From: Saturnia japonica
Lineage: Eukaryota; Arthropoda; Insecta; Lepidoptera; Saturniidae
Direction of reading: 5' to 3'
Length of the DNA stretch: 64,000 bases
Assembly: GCA_033032175.1 (NCBI GenBank)
Contig: CM065322.1
Location: forward strand, 15,872,001 to 15,936,000
In this document: positions 8,401 to 19,334 of the stretch, piece after piece
Position numbering within the stretch: the stretch's first letter is position 1
Layout of the letters: the number at the start of each line of letters is the position of its first letter
Made by a program: the position numbers and the translations under genes
The notes under the pieces: model-generated
Told to the model about the DNA's origin: nothing
Databases searched by the model: none
The model's input: the letters and a program-made list of their open reading frames with translations, nothing else

Positions 8401-11350
8401 CAAAATGTCTTCCACTGTCGTTGGATTATTTATATTCTTGACCTATTAGGTCATTTTATTAATTTAAAATAATTTTATTAATCAAAATTTAATAATAATT
8501 GTTTCGTAATTGGCACCACATGATTGCAAAACATAACAAATGTATATTTTGTGTTAAATGTGCTGTGAAGCAATATGTACCAAATAAAAAATTAAAAAAA
8601 TTTATATCAAGCTTCTACATGTCAAAACAGGTCTATCAAATCTCTGCGTCGCAAAATCCCCACCGCACAATCCTCGAACCGTGAACGCTCTGGAGGGCGC
8701 GGCACGTGGTTGTTGGGTCCTGCATTCAGCGTGGGCGACCGACTCTCGTCTCCAAGGCAGGTGGATGCACCACGCCGGGTATGAAGTGCACCATTTGAGG
8801 AAAATATCTCAGGTAAGGACTATAGATCCATAGATCGCTGGTTCATATCCGGCTCGAAGGACCAAAGTGCACCTCAACGTCTACTAAATCCTGATATCTA
8901 TATTAATAAAAGGGATCTTCAAATACGCCAATTTTTTTCACAACATAAGACACGTTTACCCGTTAAGCCGATAGGAATGTTGCCAACAAAAAAAAAACAT
9001 TTTTATATGGGGCTGCCAACTATAACTTTATTTTATAACAATGGCTCAGTTGCAATAGCATCGATCGACGTGGGTTCGAATTCTTACAATGAGTATGAGC
9101 TTTCGTTAAAGGTAATCCACTTGATAGAAATATACAAGTTGCATGCTGTATTTAAAGGAAATATATAAAACGGAGAAGGGACAGCGAACGTCCATGGCTT
9201 GAATCACGCCCACCTCGTATAGTCGGGTAACAGTAGGATCACCCCAGATGGCGCTTTAATCCACTCATTGGACCTTCAGGGAATTTGAGTCCTACCTCCT
9301 TTTGGATAGGCTCCGCTTCGAATGCGGCTATATGTCGCCTCTATAGGAAGTTGGCGACTACCCACCAAATCGAGACCGTTCTCTTACCGCCTCTGTTAGA
9401 TTCCTCCCAAGATTGCTGCAGCCTTTCTACTTGGGAAGTGGGGCAGTTGTGAGTGAATGTATACTGATTTAGGATTCCGCCTCATAGGGCAGCTCCATTA
9501 TGGACAAAAGTCACACTGGGCGACGACATATTCTTGTGGCAATATGAACTTTACAAGCGAGATTGTCACTTGCCTCTGCTGTAGGTCATATTTATATGGA
9601 ATTCTCCAACGGTAGTCGAGTGTATTGTGTGCATGTAGCGTGTGAAATGGAATAAATAACACCCTTTATCGACAGTGAATTTATTTACACACTAGCTATG
9701 CCCGTGGCTTCGCTCACGTGGACTACAGAATGTACGCGCAAATCTTTCCCACGCTCCTGGCTATTTTAATGACAAAAATGCTTATTCTGGGTGTTCCTTA
9801 GAAGATGGACGTATACTCTCCCTAACTTTTTTGTAGGGCTTTTTAATTCCTACAATAAAATTATGTAGTATATTAATTTGTTATATATCTTATGGTTTAT
9901 TCAGCGTAAGCCATTTTGTGGCCGAATTGATTCACCATGACTAGTTTTTTTTATTTGTGCGGAACCTTAATTCTTTTTCTAAAATAAAAATAGCCTAAAT
10001 TACTCCCTATAACATCAGCTATCTATCAATGAAACCCTCGTCAAAATCGCTCCAACCGTTTCGGAGATTACCCAGAACAAGTAGATAGACAAAAATGTTA
10101 AAAATTGGTTTTTTTGTTATTTATATAGGTATCGTATATACTTTCAAATGCGTTTAGTAAAAAGCAGTTATTTTGACATTGCAAACAGACACTTCAATTT
10201 TATTAATTGTATAGATAAACACCACGATATAAATATAATAGTGTGTTAACGGTTCAAGGGATAGCCGAGATGTTTACAAACATAATTTTCATCACACTTT
10301 TACGTAAACAGTGTCATAAATATGCAGGCAATATTGGGTGTAACTCCCTAAATAAAACCCTAGGCCCTTTTATTTTGCGCTAACGCCCTAGGGCGTAATG
10401 GCTTCTGGGGTTGATGCCATTTTTTATCTATCTTAAACTAACACGTAAACCGCTTAAACAAAACTCGCTCTTCGCAAATTTTGTAATTGTTGAGTTGGCT
10501 ACTAGTTTTATGAAGCACTATTAATTTATTTTTTTACATTATTTTGTTTATTTACTCTCAAATGTGAGGAAAAACAATGTATGTTACACGATCGGTACAT
10601 ATGGAATTACGGACGTCGACTCCTTAAACCCCTCGGTCTTCGACTTCTGGCTTCTAATAGACGGTAATTAGGTTTTTTTTGACGTTACACGAAGCTTTTG
10701 CGCTTACATATTATATACGCCTACATCGAAGAGGCAGGTCTCGTGACGTAGTGGTAGTAAGCCCTACTATTCAGCCGAGAGATCGCGGGTTCGATCCCCG
10801 CAAATGACTGACATTTGTGTGATGAGCATAATTGTCAGTTGTATATCTGTGTGTTGAATATCTATATATGTATGTATATCAGCTATTTAGTTACCATAAT
10901 ATTACATACAAGTTTTGAAATTGTTAAAGAATATTTATTTTTTATCGACATGTGTTTTTTTTTTTAATCATTTGCTCATCCCTATATGAATCGTACTATT
11001 TCTTACAGAGAGCGCGTTTCGAAAGGGCCGCGTTAGGGCTCCGGCGCTCCGAATACGTCTATGACGTTTTCAACGGCGCTTCCGTACGTCTCACTTCAAA
11101 CGCGGAACACAGAAACTTGGCCAAGCACCTTCTAGAACTCTGCGGCGCAGTTCTGATCAACTGCGATGTACCCGATGACGTCACGAAACAAAATGGCGGA
11201 GATGAACATACCGAGTTAACGATAGGTGATGAACCGGGAGAGGTCAGTTCGAAATGGGTGTTCGATAGTGTCGCGGCGGGCAGGATGAGGACGACAAGAC
11301 GATACGTTAATATATCGACAACTATCGATAGACGGAGGGTAGTGAGGTGA
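5284..11350 (+). CDS. MCPH1: Microcephalin (MCPH1)-like gene, 3' four exons (join 5284-5465, 6220-6391, 8631-8812, 11009-11350)
   Basis: Four exons with GT..AG borders and matching phases give about 290 residues ending in TGA at 11350. After a basic linker, two BRCT domains follow. The first starts RIVLTGMNRSERR, continues ..TTHVLLG and ends with the tryptophan motif ARGCWVL. The second ends with VSSKWVFDSV. This order, and the THVL..ARGCWVL arrangement, resembles the C-terminal tandem BRCT pair of microcephalin. In that family the pair binds phosphorylated partners such as gamma-H2AX and acts in chromosome condensation and the DNA damage response in the nucleus. The 5' exons, including the N-terminal BRCT, are not seen and probably lie left of the window. 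The introns (754, about 2,239 and 2,196 bp) hold a MITE, SINEs and a family A repeat. Assignment is from recognition, without a search. Confidence 0.83.
5740..5880. repeat. Fragments of repeat family J in the first MCPH1-like intron
   Basis: TTTTGGCGCTGCAAAAAGC near 5761 and GCGGCTTCAGGGCCTCTGAG near 5851 recur, with changes, at about 35195, 47158, 46940 and 54390. The rest of this intron shows nothing. Confidence 0.6.
6220..6391 (+). CDS. MCPH1: MCPH1-like exon: first half of the central BRCT domain
   Basis: The acceptor is ATGCTTTCAG. The reading frame continues in phase 0 as VLTGMNRSERRTVSEAVRAL and then GGHLQRCVNRNTTHVLLG, a typical BRCT beta-alpha-beta start. The donor ACAG|GTATCA at 6391 leaves one base over. 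The last 18 or so residues (after THVLLGS) look unlike the family, so an earlier donor is possible. Confidence 0.8.
6880..7318. repeat. MITE-like copy, TA flanked, related to 36564-37194
   Basis: The left end (ACGTTTTCTATTATCACAGAG) and right end (CCGCGGTAATAAAAAACGG) are imperfect inverted repeats. The order of internal blocks (AAACTTCAAAATAA, GTGTTGTGCTACC, TCGTAAGAT, CGATTGGTGACGTCACTATT) matches the copy at 36.6-37.2 kb. TA flanks suggest a Tc1/mariner MITE. It lies in the second visible MCPH1-like intron. Confidence 0.65.
7319..8630. other. Intron sequence, nothing recognised
   Basis: This is AT-rich intron of the MCPH1-like gene. The open frame at 8499-8684 only partly overlaps the real exon and is in another frame. 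Confidence 0.5.
8631..8812 (+). CDS. MCPH1: MCPH1-like exon: second half of the central BRCT domain
   Basis: Read in the frame demanded by the previous exon, it gives PRTVNALEGAARGCWVLHSA and then W..GRWM, the conserved BRCT helix-3 tryptophan region. The donor CTCAG|GTAAGG at 8812 is strong. The acceptor AAACAG at 8630 fits the phase but has a poor pyrimidine tract; an alternative at CAAG, 8612, would also keep the frame. The exon is clearly more GC-rich than its surroundings. Confidence 0.78.
9038..9118 (+). repeat. SINE family E head fragment
   Basis: AATGGCTCAGTTGCAATAGC, followed by CGTGGGTTCGAATTC and ATGAG..GAGCTTTCG, matches the tRNA-like head of family E (compare 22652-22750 and 32460). 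It lies in the third visible MCPH1-like intron. Confidence 0.6.
9691..10216 (+). repeat. Interspersed repeat family A, near full length
   Basis: It begins ACTAGCTATGCCCGTGG, contains CCAACCGTTTCGGAGATTAC and the GACAAAAATGTT tract, and ends ATTAATTGTATAGAT. This defines the roughly 520-bp family A, present also at 20262, 34560, 41572, 43715, 58605 and 59972. It has no protein-coding capacity. The structure resembles a LINE-mobilised short repeat or the 3' end of a LINE. Confidence 0.8.
10741..10860 (+). repeat. tRNA-derived SINE (family G)
   Basis: The A-box-like CGTAGTGGTAGTAAGC and a perfect B-box core, GGGTTCGATCCCCGC, are followed by a non-tRNA body (ATTGTCAGTTGTATATC) and ATGTATGTAT. 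There is no cloverleaf after the B box, so this is a SINE head and not a tRNA gene. It lies in the last MCPH1-like intron. Confidence 0.75.
11009..11350 (+). CDS. MCPH1: MCPH1-like terminal coding exon: C-terminal BRCT domain
   Basis: The acceptor TATTTCTTACAG joins in phase 0. The exon encodes 113 residues beginning RARFERAALG. The BRCT core runs from SEYVYDVFNGASVRL through LAKHLLELCGAVL to VSSKWVFDSVAAGR. The stop is TGA at 11348-11350. An acidic insertion (GGDEHTELTIGDEPGE) lies between strand 3 and the WVxxS helix. No poly(A) signal is close; AATAAA occurs later, inside repeat sequence near 11786. Confidence 0.85.
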   Translation, partial: RARFERAALGLRRSEYVYDVFNGASVRLTSNAEHRNLAKHLLELCGAVLINCDVPDDVTKQNGGDEHTELTIGDEPGEVSSKWVFDSVAAGRMRTTRRYVNISTTIDRRRVVR

Positions 11351-11639
11351 TGTTAGACTCATCTGTGGTATCGATGATTTTTTTTATCGATTGTGAATAT
11401 AATCTCGACCCATGTTTTCGAATTATGTGCTGGTACACTGGATATATTTTAAAATCGTCATTCAATATGACGTTTTTCAATCGATCTAAAGAGTTAGTTA
11501 CAAAGGGAAATATTATTTTTTAAATCGATTACCGGTTAGACTTCTCGATTGATTGTGAATATGGTTTAATTGAATGAAATCTCTCAACTGAATTGATATT
11601 AAAACAAACATTTTTCTTTTCAATTCAAATTTTAGTAGT

Positions 11640-11880
11640 ATAATCGATACTAATATATAAATACGAAAATAACTTGTCTGTCTGTTACGTTTTCACGCCT
11701 AAACCGCTGATCCAATTTTGATGAATTTTTGTATAAAGATAGATTGGGCCTTGGGAAAGGACATAGGGTACTTTTTGTAGCGAAAATAAAACTTTAAGGG
11801 TGAAAAATAGGAGATAAAAGTATGTAAGAGGGGAAATATCAGCTTCCATGACAACCAGTTTGTTGATTTATTGACAGTGT
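11640..11880 (+). repeat. Repeat fragment with CTGTCTGTTACG..CACGCCTAAACCGCTGA
   Basis: The string of phrases (TTGTCTGTCTGTTACG, CGCCTAAACCGCTGATCC, GGAAAGGACATAGG) is characteristic of a common insect interspersed repeat. I see no second copy in this window. Confidence 0.45.
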
Positions 11881-12301
11881 TATACTTTATTAGAAATGTA
11901 TTGTATTTCTAATAATTACATATTAAATGATAGGTTAGTATACTTTTTAATACATTTTAAGCGATATACCTATTGTAAATTATCTGGATTATAGAGTTTT
12001 GCTACAAATGAATTATTTTTATTGTGTTATTCCACATGTGGTAAAAATAAAACTTGAGTGAAAGTTTGTATGAAGAATCCATTCATATTTATGCTTTTGG
12101 TAAGAAAGGAATATCACGTTTTTCTATAAACCTTCCAGTAAGCCGGTACAATAAGGTATAATCTTAATTATTTTTGAAGTTTTATTGGGGCAGTTAATGT
12201 GTTGGATTCATATTAGCATATATTAATAATACCATACAAACGGTAATAATTCCATCTATGATTTTCTTTGTGGTTTTTTTTTTGTATTTTATAAATAAAG
12301 C

Positions 12302-13084
12302 TATCTATATTAATAAATCTGTAGTCCTGTCTGTACTTTAATATTTTTCCAAAATTTCCCCATACGCATATTATATGAACGATACTGACCACGAATATGC
12401 CATTAAATTGTTTTTTGGTCCGTCAGTTTGTTTGTATGTCCGGATGTAACTCTTGGCCGATTCTTATGAAATTTTGCACACGGGATGCTTATATCATCGG
12501 TCAGTTGATAGGTATAAGAAATTTCAATATTACTTTTAAATATGTAATAAAAAAAAATCGTCAATTCAATTATGTACACGGGAAGTATAAGTCATTCCAT
12601 AAATGATAAGTAATGCGAATTTCCAAAAACACTTGGAAACCGTAAAAAAAAAATGAATTTTCAAAAAAAATCATTAATTTATAGCCGATTTTGATAAAAT
12701 TTTATGCACTGGAAGTCCTAACTATTTAATAATTAATGGGCTATAAAAATTGTCAAAATTACTTCTAGAATAAAAAAATAAATATTTTAAAACGTTTAAT
12801 TTATATCAATTCTCAACCGATTCTGATCAAATTTTGTACACTGGAAACATACATCATAGTATAATTGAGAGGCTATAAGAATTGTTAATAATGTTCATTA
12901 GAAATTGTAAATCAGAATAATAGTTTTCAACCGATTTTGATGTGAATTGTACACGGGAAATACATGCCACTCCTCAATTGATACGGCATATGAATTATCA
13001 ACTATATGAGTAAAAATAAAGTGATTTTAAATAATTATTGCGTAGTAACAAACGCGTGCGGAGCCGCAGGCACACCGCTAGTAC
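12302..13084 (+). repeat. Interspersed repeat family B with internal subrepeats
   Basis: It starts near ATATTAATAAATCTGTAGTC and ends AACGCGTGCGGAGCCGCAGG..CCGCTAGT. A subunit of the type GCCGATTCTTATGAAATTTT..CACGGGA is repeated about four times inside. Other copies lie at 18973-19334 (reverse), 43200-43575, 45845-45890 (end only) and 54835-55282. The open frame at 12397-12606 belongs to the repeat. Confidence 0.75.
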
Positions 13085-15055
13085 AATATAGTTATGATTT
13101 TAAAAATGTAATTTACATAAATTAATATAATGACTTCTTAAATTATTTATTTAAATATTTTTCGCGTCTTTATATTTGTGATTTTTGTAAATTGTCCTAT
13201 TTCGTTTGAATAAAATTTATTTATGTATGATTTGTTTTGTTTTGTTTTTTATTGTAGCGCAGCAAAGTGACCTAACTATACTTGTTGGTATCGGTGTAAT
13301 CTAGAAACAACGTTGACCACCGAGAGATCGGAGAACCATCGCTCTCATGACGGCCTCCAAAACCTTTCGGTGACTGGCTGGCTGATCCCGAAACGCGACA
13401 AACCGAAGAGAGTCACAGAAAATTTCATAAAAACGTTTCATAATAAGAAAACATTTCGTCAGCCATCCTGTTTTAGCCAGATGATTTATTAAAACATTAT
13501 TATTGTATCATAGATTTTATTTTCATAATAGAAATAAAACTTACCTAAAGTATCTAACCATTTTAAACCATATAAGGTCATTTTAATTATTTATATTGAT
13601 CTAGTAAAAGAATAACCTATTATAATGATGTGTTATAGCAATGTCATACTAAGTATGTCACATGTAGGTACCTACTATGTAATAATATATCACGGAAGAG
13701 ACTAGCGTTTGAGATACAAGCTCGGCCTAGTTCAGGCGCTAGGTTTCATTAATTAAGAACAAAATATTGGTATTTCCTAGAAATAAGCCTCATAATTTTG
13801 TATATTATTAATTATTATGATCAAATAAAGTTATTATATATTATATTATTATTACGGAATTTGAACTCTAGACAGAAGTTGTTTGTTTGTTTCGAAGTGT
13901 CGGTCAACGTCTTGACGATAACATCTTGACATTCACCATCTTGACGGTCACCATCTCGTCGGTCATTTACATCAAACTAGTCATGGTCAGCAGCACTATT
14001 AACTATTACTCAACAAGAGTAAGAACCTACTACTTTTACAAATCCGAAACAAAAATAACTTCAAACAACGTTTAAATACTTACCTATATAATAGTGCTAA
14101 CGATAGCTTAGTAACGAATAAGTAAAATTCCATCAAAACACGCCAGCGACAATAATCTCGTGCCAACAAATCAGCTACTTATTAATAGCTGGTTTTTAGA
14201 TAGTTATTGAACCCGTTTCAATATCCAATACATCGTTTCGTTCCCCAAAAAGCCCCTATTACCCACCGGTACTACCAACCAAGATTACTGTAAGATTTTA
14301 TATTGTATATTAAAAGGGTTAGTTTATAAATACAACGTAATTGATAATATGTTTAATTTTCATGTAATATATGTTATATTACATTATATGTTCATATAAT
14401 GTTCAGCATTTTAAATGACTACTACCGATTCGGAAGGCACTTTCCCTAGACAAGAACTGGTAAGAAACTCTTAGAGTTGTTATTTGAAACTAATTCCTTT
14501 AGAATCGTCTATATATTAAATACGTGAAGCAAAAGCTTTCGGTACCTTTTTAAGCGTATTGCGTGCACGGGAGACTGAGATTTGGCATGGTTAAAGTTTA
14601 TATTGAGAAGGAGTGCAGAAAGCTAAAATTTATCTATAATATCTGTTACTAATATATTAAATTAAATAAATTAATACTGCGAATCCTAACCCGACCAGTG
14701 CCATTAAACTTAGACCCCCCAATATATTGACATTGTCACTCAATAAAAAGTGACAGCAATTGATATAATATTCATTGTTAAGGTTCATACTGCAAATGTC
14801 AAAACAGAAAATAGTCTATAATTAAAAAGTCGCTGGTCGAATTTTGACCATTGGGCGACCGCTAGTAATAATTAACATTCAAGTAATGGATATTTAAACC
14901 AAGAACCATCAAATACATTACAAAATAATACATTTAGCTAGTGTAATAAGCAACGCGGTCGGCACTCGGGAACAGTGTTTATTTGTAGTTAACTAATTAA
15001 CAGAGATCTTCACTATCCTACAGTGTTACTTGTACCACGGTTCAAGCGAGAATAC
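13085..15055. other. Intergenic stretch with small repeat fragments
   Basis: A fragment of family L (13290-13450, ..CCCGAAACGCGACAAACCGA) is shared with 51830-51985. A second block (14520-14600, GAAGCAAAAGCTTTCGGTACC) is shared with 46388-46480. A third (14415-14480, CTACCGATTCGGAAGGCAC) is shared with 22395 and 57940. I see no gene. Confidence 0.55.
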
Positions 15056-15060
15056 CCCTG

Positions 15061-15110
15061 ACTATACTGTTAGCCTTAAGGGCCCTGGAGCCTCTGACGG
15101 CTTTTACAGC
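15061..15110 (-). repeat. Reverse copy of the GGCTTCAGGGCCCCTAAGG repeat
   Basis: GTTAGCCTTAAGGGCCCTGG, followed by GCTTTTACAGCTTCACC, is the reverse complement of the unit tandemly repeated at 54235-54500. Confidence 0.65.
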
Positions 15111-15271
15111 TTCACCAGGCTTGGGGGCGATCGCTTAGGGCACTCAGCCGCGAATGTTTTGGACAACTCGCGCACAAGGGTGTCCAAGTGGCCGGACCTC
15201 GGCTTGGCCGGTTGTCGCGATTGCAAATAAGTCGCGATCTGACTAATTTTACCTATCCATAAATAGATAGA

Positions 15272-15325
15272 ACGCATATGCATGTTCCCTCCTCCTGGGA
15301 GGAAGGAAGGAAACATGCGTATGTG
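15272..15325. other. Imperfect hairpin with purine/pyrimidine stem
   Basis: ACGCATATGCATGTTCC on the left pairs with GGAAACATGCGTATGTG on the right (about 12 of 14 outer positions). The inner part is CTCCTCCTGGGAGGAAGG. No promoter or miRNA evidence accompanies it. Confidence 0.5.
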
Positions 15326-15944
15326 TATTTAGTGATCTGAAAAGTATTTCTACTCTCACTAGAGTAAACAAAGAAAATCAGGTTCCTTACAGATACCCCG
15401 CCTCCTGTGCGCTACGCCTTATTTATCCTTCCACACAGTCCAACCAGTAGGGTAGTTATGAATATCCATTAATTACTAAACCCGACTATATTAAACGATG
15501 GTATTTTATTTATTATTTATTTTGGCTCGCCAACAAAGTAGCAACATATCATACATATTTGTATTTTAGTTAAACGAACACATTTCAATAATTATGTAGT
15601 AGGTACTCCACTTATAGGCGAGAGCAAAGCATGCAACAATTTTCGAACGTTAATATTCAGTAAATATAGTATGTTAACAAAGTTGATAAAAATAATAATA
15701 TTAATTAAAAGCTAACAATAATAATACATAATAACGTTAATAATATAAATATTGAATCATATCATAATTGGTGAATTTTAAAGATATAAAATTTAAGAGA
15801 GGTCAAAGAATGCTGACGCGGAGTTTTTTTAGAACTTTTTAAGAGAAACAATTTTTTTTGCTGACAAAGGGAGCTGAGTGATTATGGACCTGGCTTAAAC
15901 CTAATAAGACCATATTTAATAAACCACACTTTTCAGTTGTTAAT

Positions 15945-17160
15945 GTTTATAACCGTACAATCGCTGTAGGTGGGAGTTGTATCCTATTAACTAAAAATAA
16001 TCTAAAATTTAAAGACCGAAAAGATATACATATGTAGTCTCTCAATAGACCGTGTTTGTGAAGTGGCTTGTGCCGAGATAGATAGATTAATTGAGTTGAA
16101 ATTATTGAAAAAATGGAGAAAATATTAATGAGAATACTTAAGACCAATAAGTCAGTTTTAATCTGTGGTGACTTTAATATAGATACTTTAAATTCGTCAC
16201 CAGAGGTCACTACATTCACATCGCTATTTAAGCCCTTTAATTTAGATCCGCTTTTTAATGAACCGACCAGAACCACGTCCCAAACTGCATCTTGTATAGA
16301 CAACATTTTTAGTAACTTCAAAATCATTAGTAATTGCATTATTACTGGGATACGGTCGAACCATAAAGGCCAACTCGATGAAATAAACTGTGACAGACCT
16401 AGCAGTGATTGTAAGATAACGGTTAGACGTCTTTCAGGAACTAGATTACATCGTTTAAATGATAGCATTAAACAGGAATTATCTTCAAAGGTTTTAACCA
16501 ATATAGATTCGAATACCAACTATGAACTAGGGCAGCTTGTTTAGTATCATAAACGAATTGCATCATTAGCCTAGTGGTCGTAAGCTTGTCTGCTATGCTC
16601 GAGGTCCCAGGATCTATTTCCAGATCGAGCAATCTATTAAATTCTCTGTAGCAGCTCGGAGTTTGGATTTGTGCCCGAATAATGGCAATAGGCTCGCCCC
16701 CTTAAAAAACATACCTGGCGTATTTCGGTGTACATTAGTATACATCTGCCTAACCCTTCGGGGATAGAGGCGTGATGATATGTATGTTATGCTGAATTTA
16801 GTAAACATTGTCCAACAAAGGTTATTTATTAGTGTTAGGAAAAAAAATGTTTTTAGTGGATGGACAACGAAAGGAATTATAAAAAGTAGAGACCGACTAT
16901 ATGATTTATATAATTATTTATAATCATTGACAAAAGTTCTTACATCTAGTTACAGGACCAAAACTGTTTGGCATATAATAAATAAAGAAACAGGAAAATT
17001 GATAATTCGCTATATTTAAACATCGAGGGAATACATATCTCAAACACTTCAGAGGTAGCAACTGTTTTCCAGGATTATTTCACAAATATCTTAGATATCC
17101 AACCTTTATCTTTAAATGTATTCGTCGTGAAAGAGTACAAAGCTCAACATAGATGTCGTC
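15945..17160 (+). pseudogene. Decayed non-LTR retrotransposon (endonuclease end and linker to RT)
   Basis: The forward strand, read across several frameshifts and stops, shows an endonuclease/exonuclease/phosphatase domain: GGSCILLTKNNLKF, LSIDRVCEV, then ICGDFNIDTL and FNEPTRTTSQTASCIDNIF. The GDFN motif and the T.SCIDNIF block are typical of this domain in CR1/Jockey-clade LINEs. After an inserted SINE the linker region resumes (WTTKGIIKSRDRLYDLYNYL, then VWHIINKETGKL and EVATVFQDYFTNIL). The longest open piece is 16113-16544. The reverse transcriptase itself is missing. The clade is uncertain. Confidence 0.8.
16561..16792 (+). repeat. tRNA-derived SINE (family F) inside the LINE remnant
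   Basis: A box-A-like TAGCCTAGTGGTCGTAAGC, a decayed B box, the body CAGCTCGGAGTTTGG, CTGCCTAACCCTTCGGGG and a tail ATGATATGTATGTTATG mark this family. Copies occur at 26601, 36790 (reverse) and 48392. LINE-derived coding sequence lies on both sides, so the SINE is the younger insertion. Confidence 0.8.
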
Positions 17161-17814
17161 TCAGCGAATTAATATCACCGATTCCGTTATATCGAAAGAA
17201 AAAAAAATATCGCCAGTAAATCACATACATCTTTACTATCAAATATACATATAAAGAAACCAGGTCACTAATTAAAGAGCTTCAAATATTGATTTCGCAA
17301 TACTTATTTATTTATATCAATTTAAAGAACAAATGAAATTAAGCTCCACTAATGTTTTAGTTCTGTCAACATCGTATTTTCTTTTACAGTAATATTAGAA
17401 ACCACGTAGGTATTTAAAAACACATCCGTCGCGCGTCGATGTTTCTACTTACTAAAACAAACTTGCAATTTTAAATATAATAAGGTCTGGTCCGGCGGCA
17501 TACGATTAGATTAGTGGACCGCGTCACGGCCGAACACTAGTATTTCTTATAAATTTAATGAATGCACCATTGTTCTATATAAAGTAAGCCATGATTATAT
17601 ATCGTGTGACTAATAACTATTAATAGGGTATGTACCTACATAAATTATTTTTTTACTTTATGTATGTAGGTACCTATTGGTGTCGTTTCTGTGGTAGCGT
17701 GTACGAAGCCTAGTGTTATGTGATTAATGTTACTTAAATCTAAGTTAGGTACTTACTTAAATTAACTTTGTTAATTAGGCTACAAGTCTCAGCTAGCCAT
17801 AATTATTGATTTTT
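17160..17814. other. Non-coding stretch with one hairpin
   Basis: The only structure I see is GTACCTACATAAA near 17630 facing TTTATGTATGTAGGTAC near 17657, a hairpin with a 4-base bulge. There is no gene. Confidence 0.45.
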
Positions 17815-18240
17815 TGTTGATTTCGAAGTGTTCCAGAACTGCTTCATTCGCGTGCGCTGGCGTAATGCTTGGCGTAAATACAATGTTTTCCAAAATATTG
17901 GTCCTTAGCATATCTAAAAAAAAAGTCCGCGATAGCATATGCCTATCTCTTATAAAACCAAAATAAGATATTTTACGAATTGTTTTGTTGAAGATTAAAA
18001 ATTGAATTGTAAGCATTATTTTTAGACATGACATATTATTCCTTACGAACAAAAGTTACTTTATCATAAAGACAATTTTATGAAGTTAAACTTTGCCCTA
18101 CAGCATGTTATTTGAACACAAATTGTACTTACGGGAAGTGAGAAAAATTATGATAGGCAATACGGGTGCGCTGGCGGCGTTTGTCGGAAAAAAATAAACA
18201 CGGGTGAACCCGTGGAGAACAGCTGGTTTTAATATAATTG
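17815..18240 (+). repeat. Interspersed repeat family C
   Basis: It shares ordered blocks with 42700-43155 (forward) and 23838-24250 (reverse): GCGTGCGCTGGCGTAATG, ATATTGGTCCTTAGCATATC, ATATGCCTATCTCTTATA and AAGACAATTTTATGAAGTTA. Open frames on the minus strand here are incidental. Confidence 0.75.
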
Positions 18241-18596
18241 TACGGCAATGAACTTTTTTTTTCATTAATACTATTTCACAGTTACAAACTGGGTTCGAAG
18301 CAGAGAGCAGAGGTAGAAAAGATCTCTTTATCTTTTTGACGAAATGAGGTTCAATATCCAATTTTAAAAATACTAGCTCAAAAGTAGTTTCCAAATGAGC
18401 TCAGTCACATCTGAAAGATAATTTTCAACAGAAGGTCTTATTCAAATATACCTACGAAATCGCCTTTTCCCGTCTAATTTAACGATGTTCTGTTATCTGA
18501 ACAAAACATTTCAATTGTTAAATTCTGAAAATTAGATCCCGTGTGTTACGTTGTGTTCATTACGATATCCGAATCTTCTTAAGATATAAACGACTA

Positions 18597-18972
18597 GTGC
18601 TTTGCCCGCGGGTTCTCTCACGTCACAGTTATGTCCCATTATATATTTTAGGCTAATAGATGTCGTTACTTGTATCATATAAACTTTCACCCAATCTTTT
18701 AGTCTTAGCTGTTAAAAGTGAAAAACTATGAAACATTTTTTACTTTCTAATTGAATTGTTAAATACCAATTTTCATATATCTATCTTGAAAAAAAAAGCA
18801 TTTTCATACATATTCTCGTCCTGTTTGAAATTCCAAAGGTCCTTAATGTCCAGTTTCAATGTGAAAAGAATCTTCATACAATTTTCCGCGGTCCTAGGCC
18901 CAGTAATTTGGACTGTGCGTCTGTGAATCAGTTACTCTGGACAAGTAGTTATTTATGCATAGTTTTTTAATA
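18597..18972 (-). repeat. Unclassified repeat beginning TGCTTTGCCCGCGGG
   Basis: The opening resembles the GCCCGCGGC heads of families A to C. No second full copy is in the window. It abuts the reverse family B copy at 18973. Confidence 0.4.
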
Positions 18973-19334
18973 TACTAGCGGTGAGCCCGCGGCTCCACAC
19001 GCTTTTATCACTACGCAGTAGTTACCTGTTTACATCCCGTAATTTTATTTTTACTCATATTATTTACAATTCATAATATAGTCTATCAATTGAGAAATAG
19101 CATTATATTATTTTTTTCGGGGATTTTTTTTTATATATCTAAAAGTATTTTTGAAAATTCTTATAACCTATCAATTGACCAATGACACCATGTAAAAAAT
19201 ATCTTGAGAATCGGTCAGACCGTTTTTGAGTTAAATCCGGACATACAAACAGACACCATCCTTCATATAGTACGTCTACCGAAAAATTTGAAAAAAAAAA
19301 TTAGACATAACTACGGATTTATTAATATATATAA
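18973..19334 (-). repeat. Interspersed repeat family B, reverse
   Basis: It starts ACTAGCGGTGAGCCCGCGG, the reverse complement of the family B end, and finishes at ACGGATTTATTAATATAT. A block matching the CAATTGATAGG subrepeat appears inverted near 19085 and 19180. Confidence 0.7.

Noticed and set aside
10741..10815. tRNA gene
   Set aside because: A- and B-box-like sequences are present, but no cloverleaf closes and the sequence runs into a SINE body. The same holds for 36930-37010 (reverse) and 48392-48465.
15947..16519. 190-codon minus-strand frame
   Set aside because: It is the antisense of the LINE endonuclease remnant, which carries the recognisable motifs on the plus strand.
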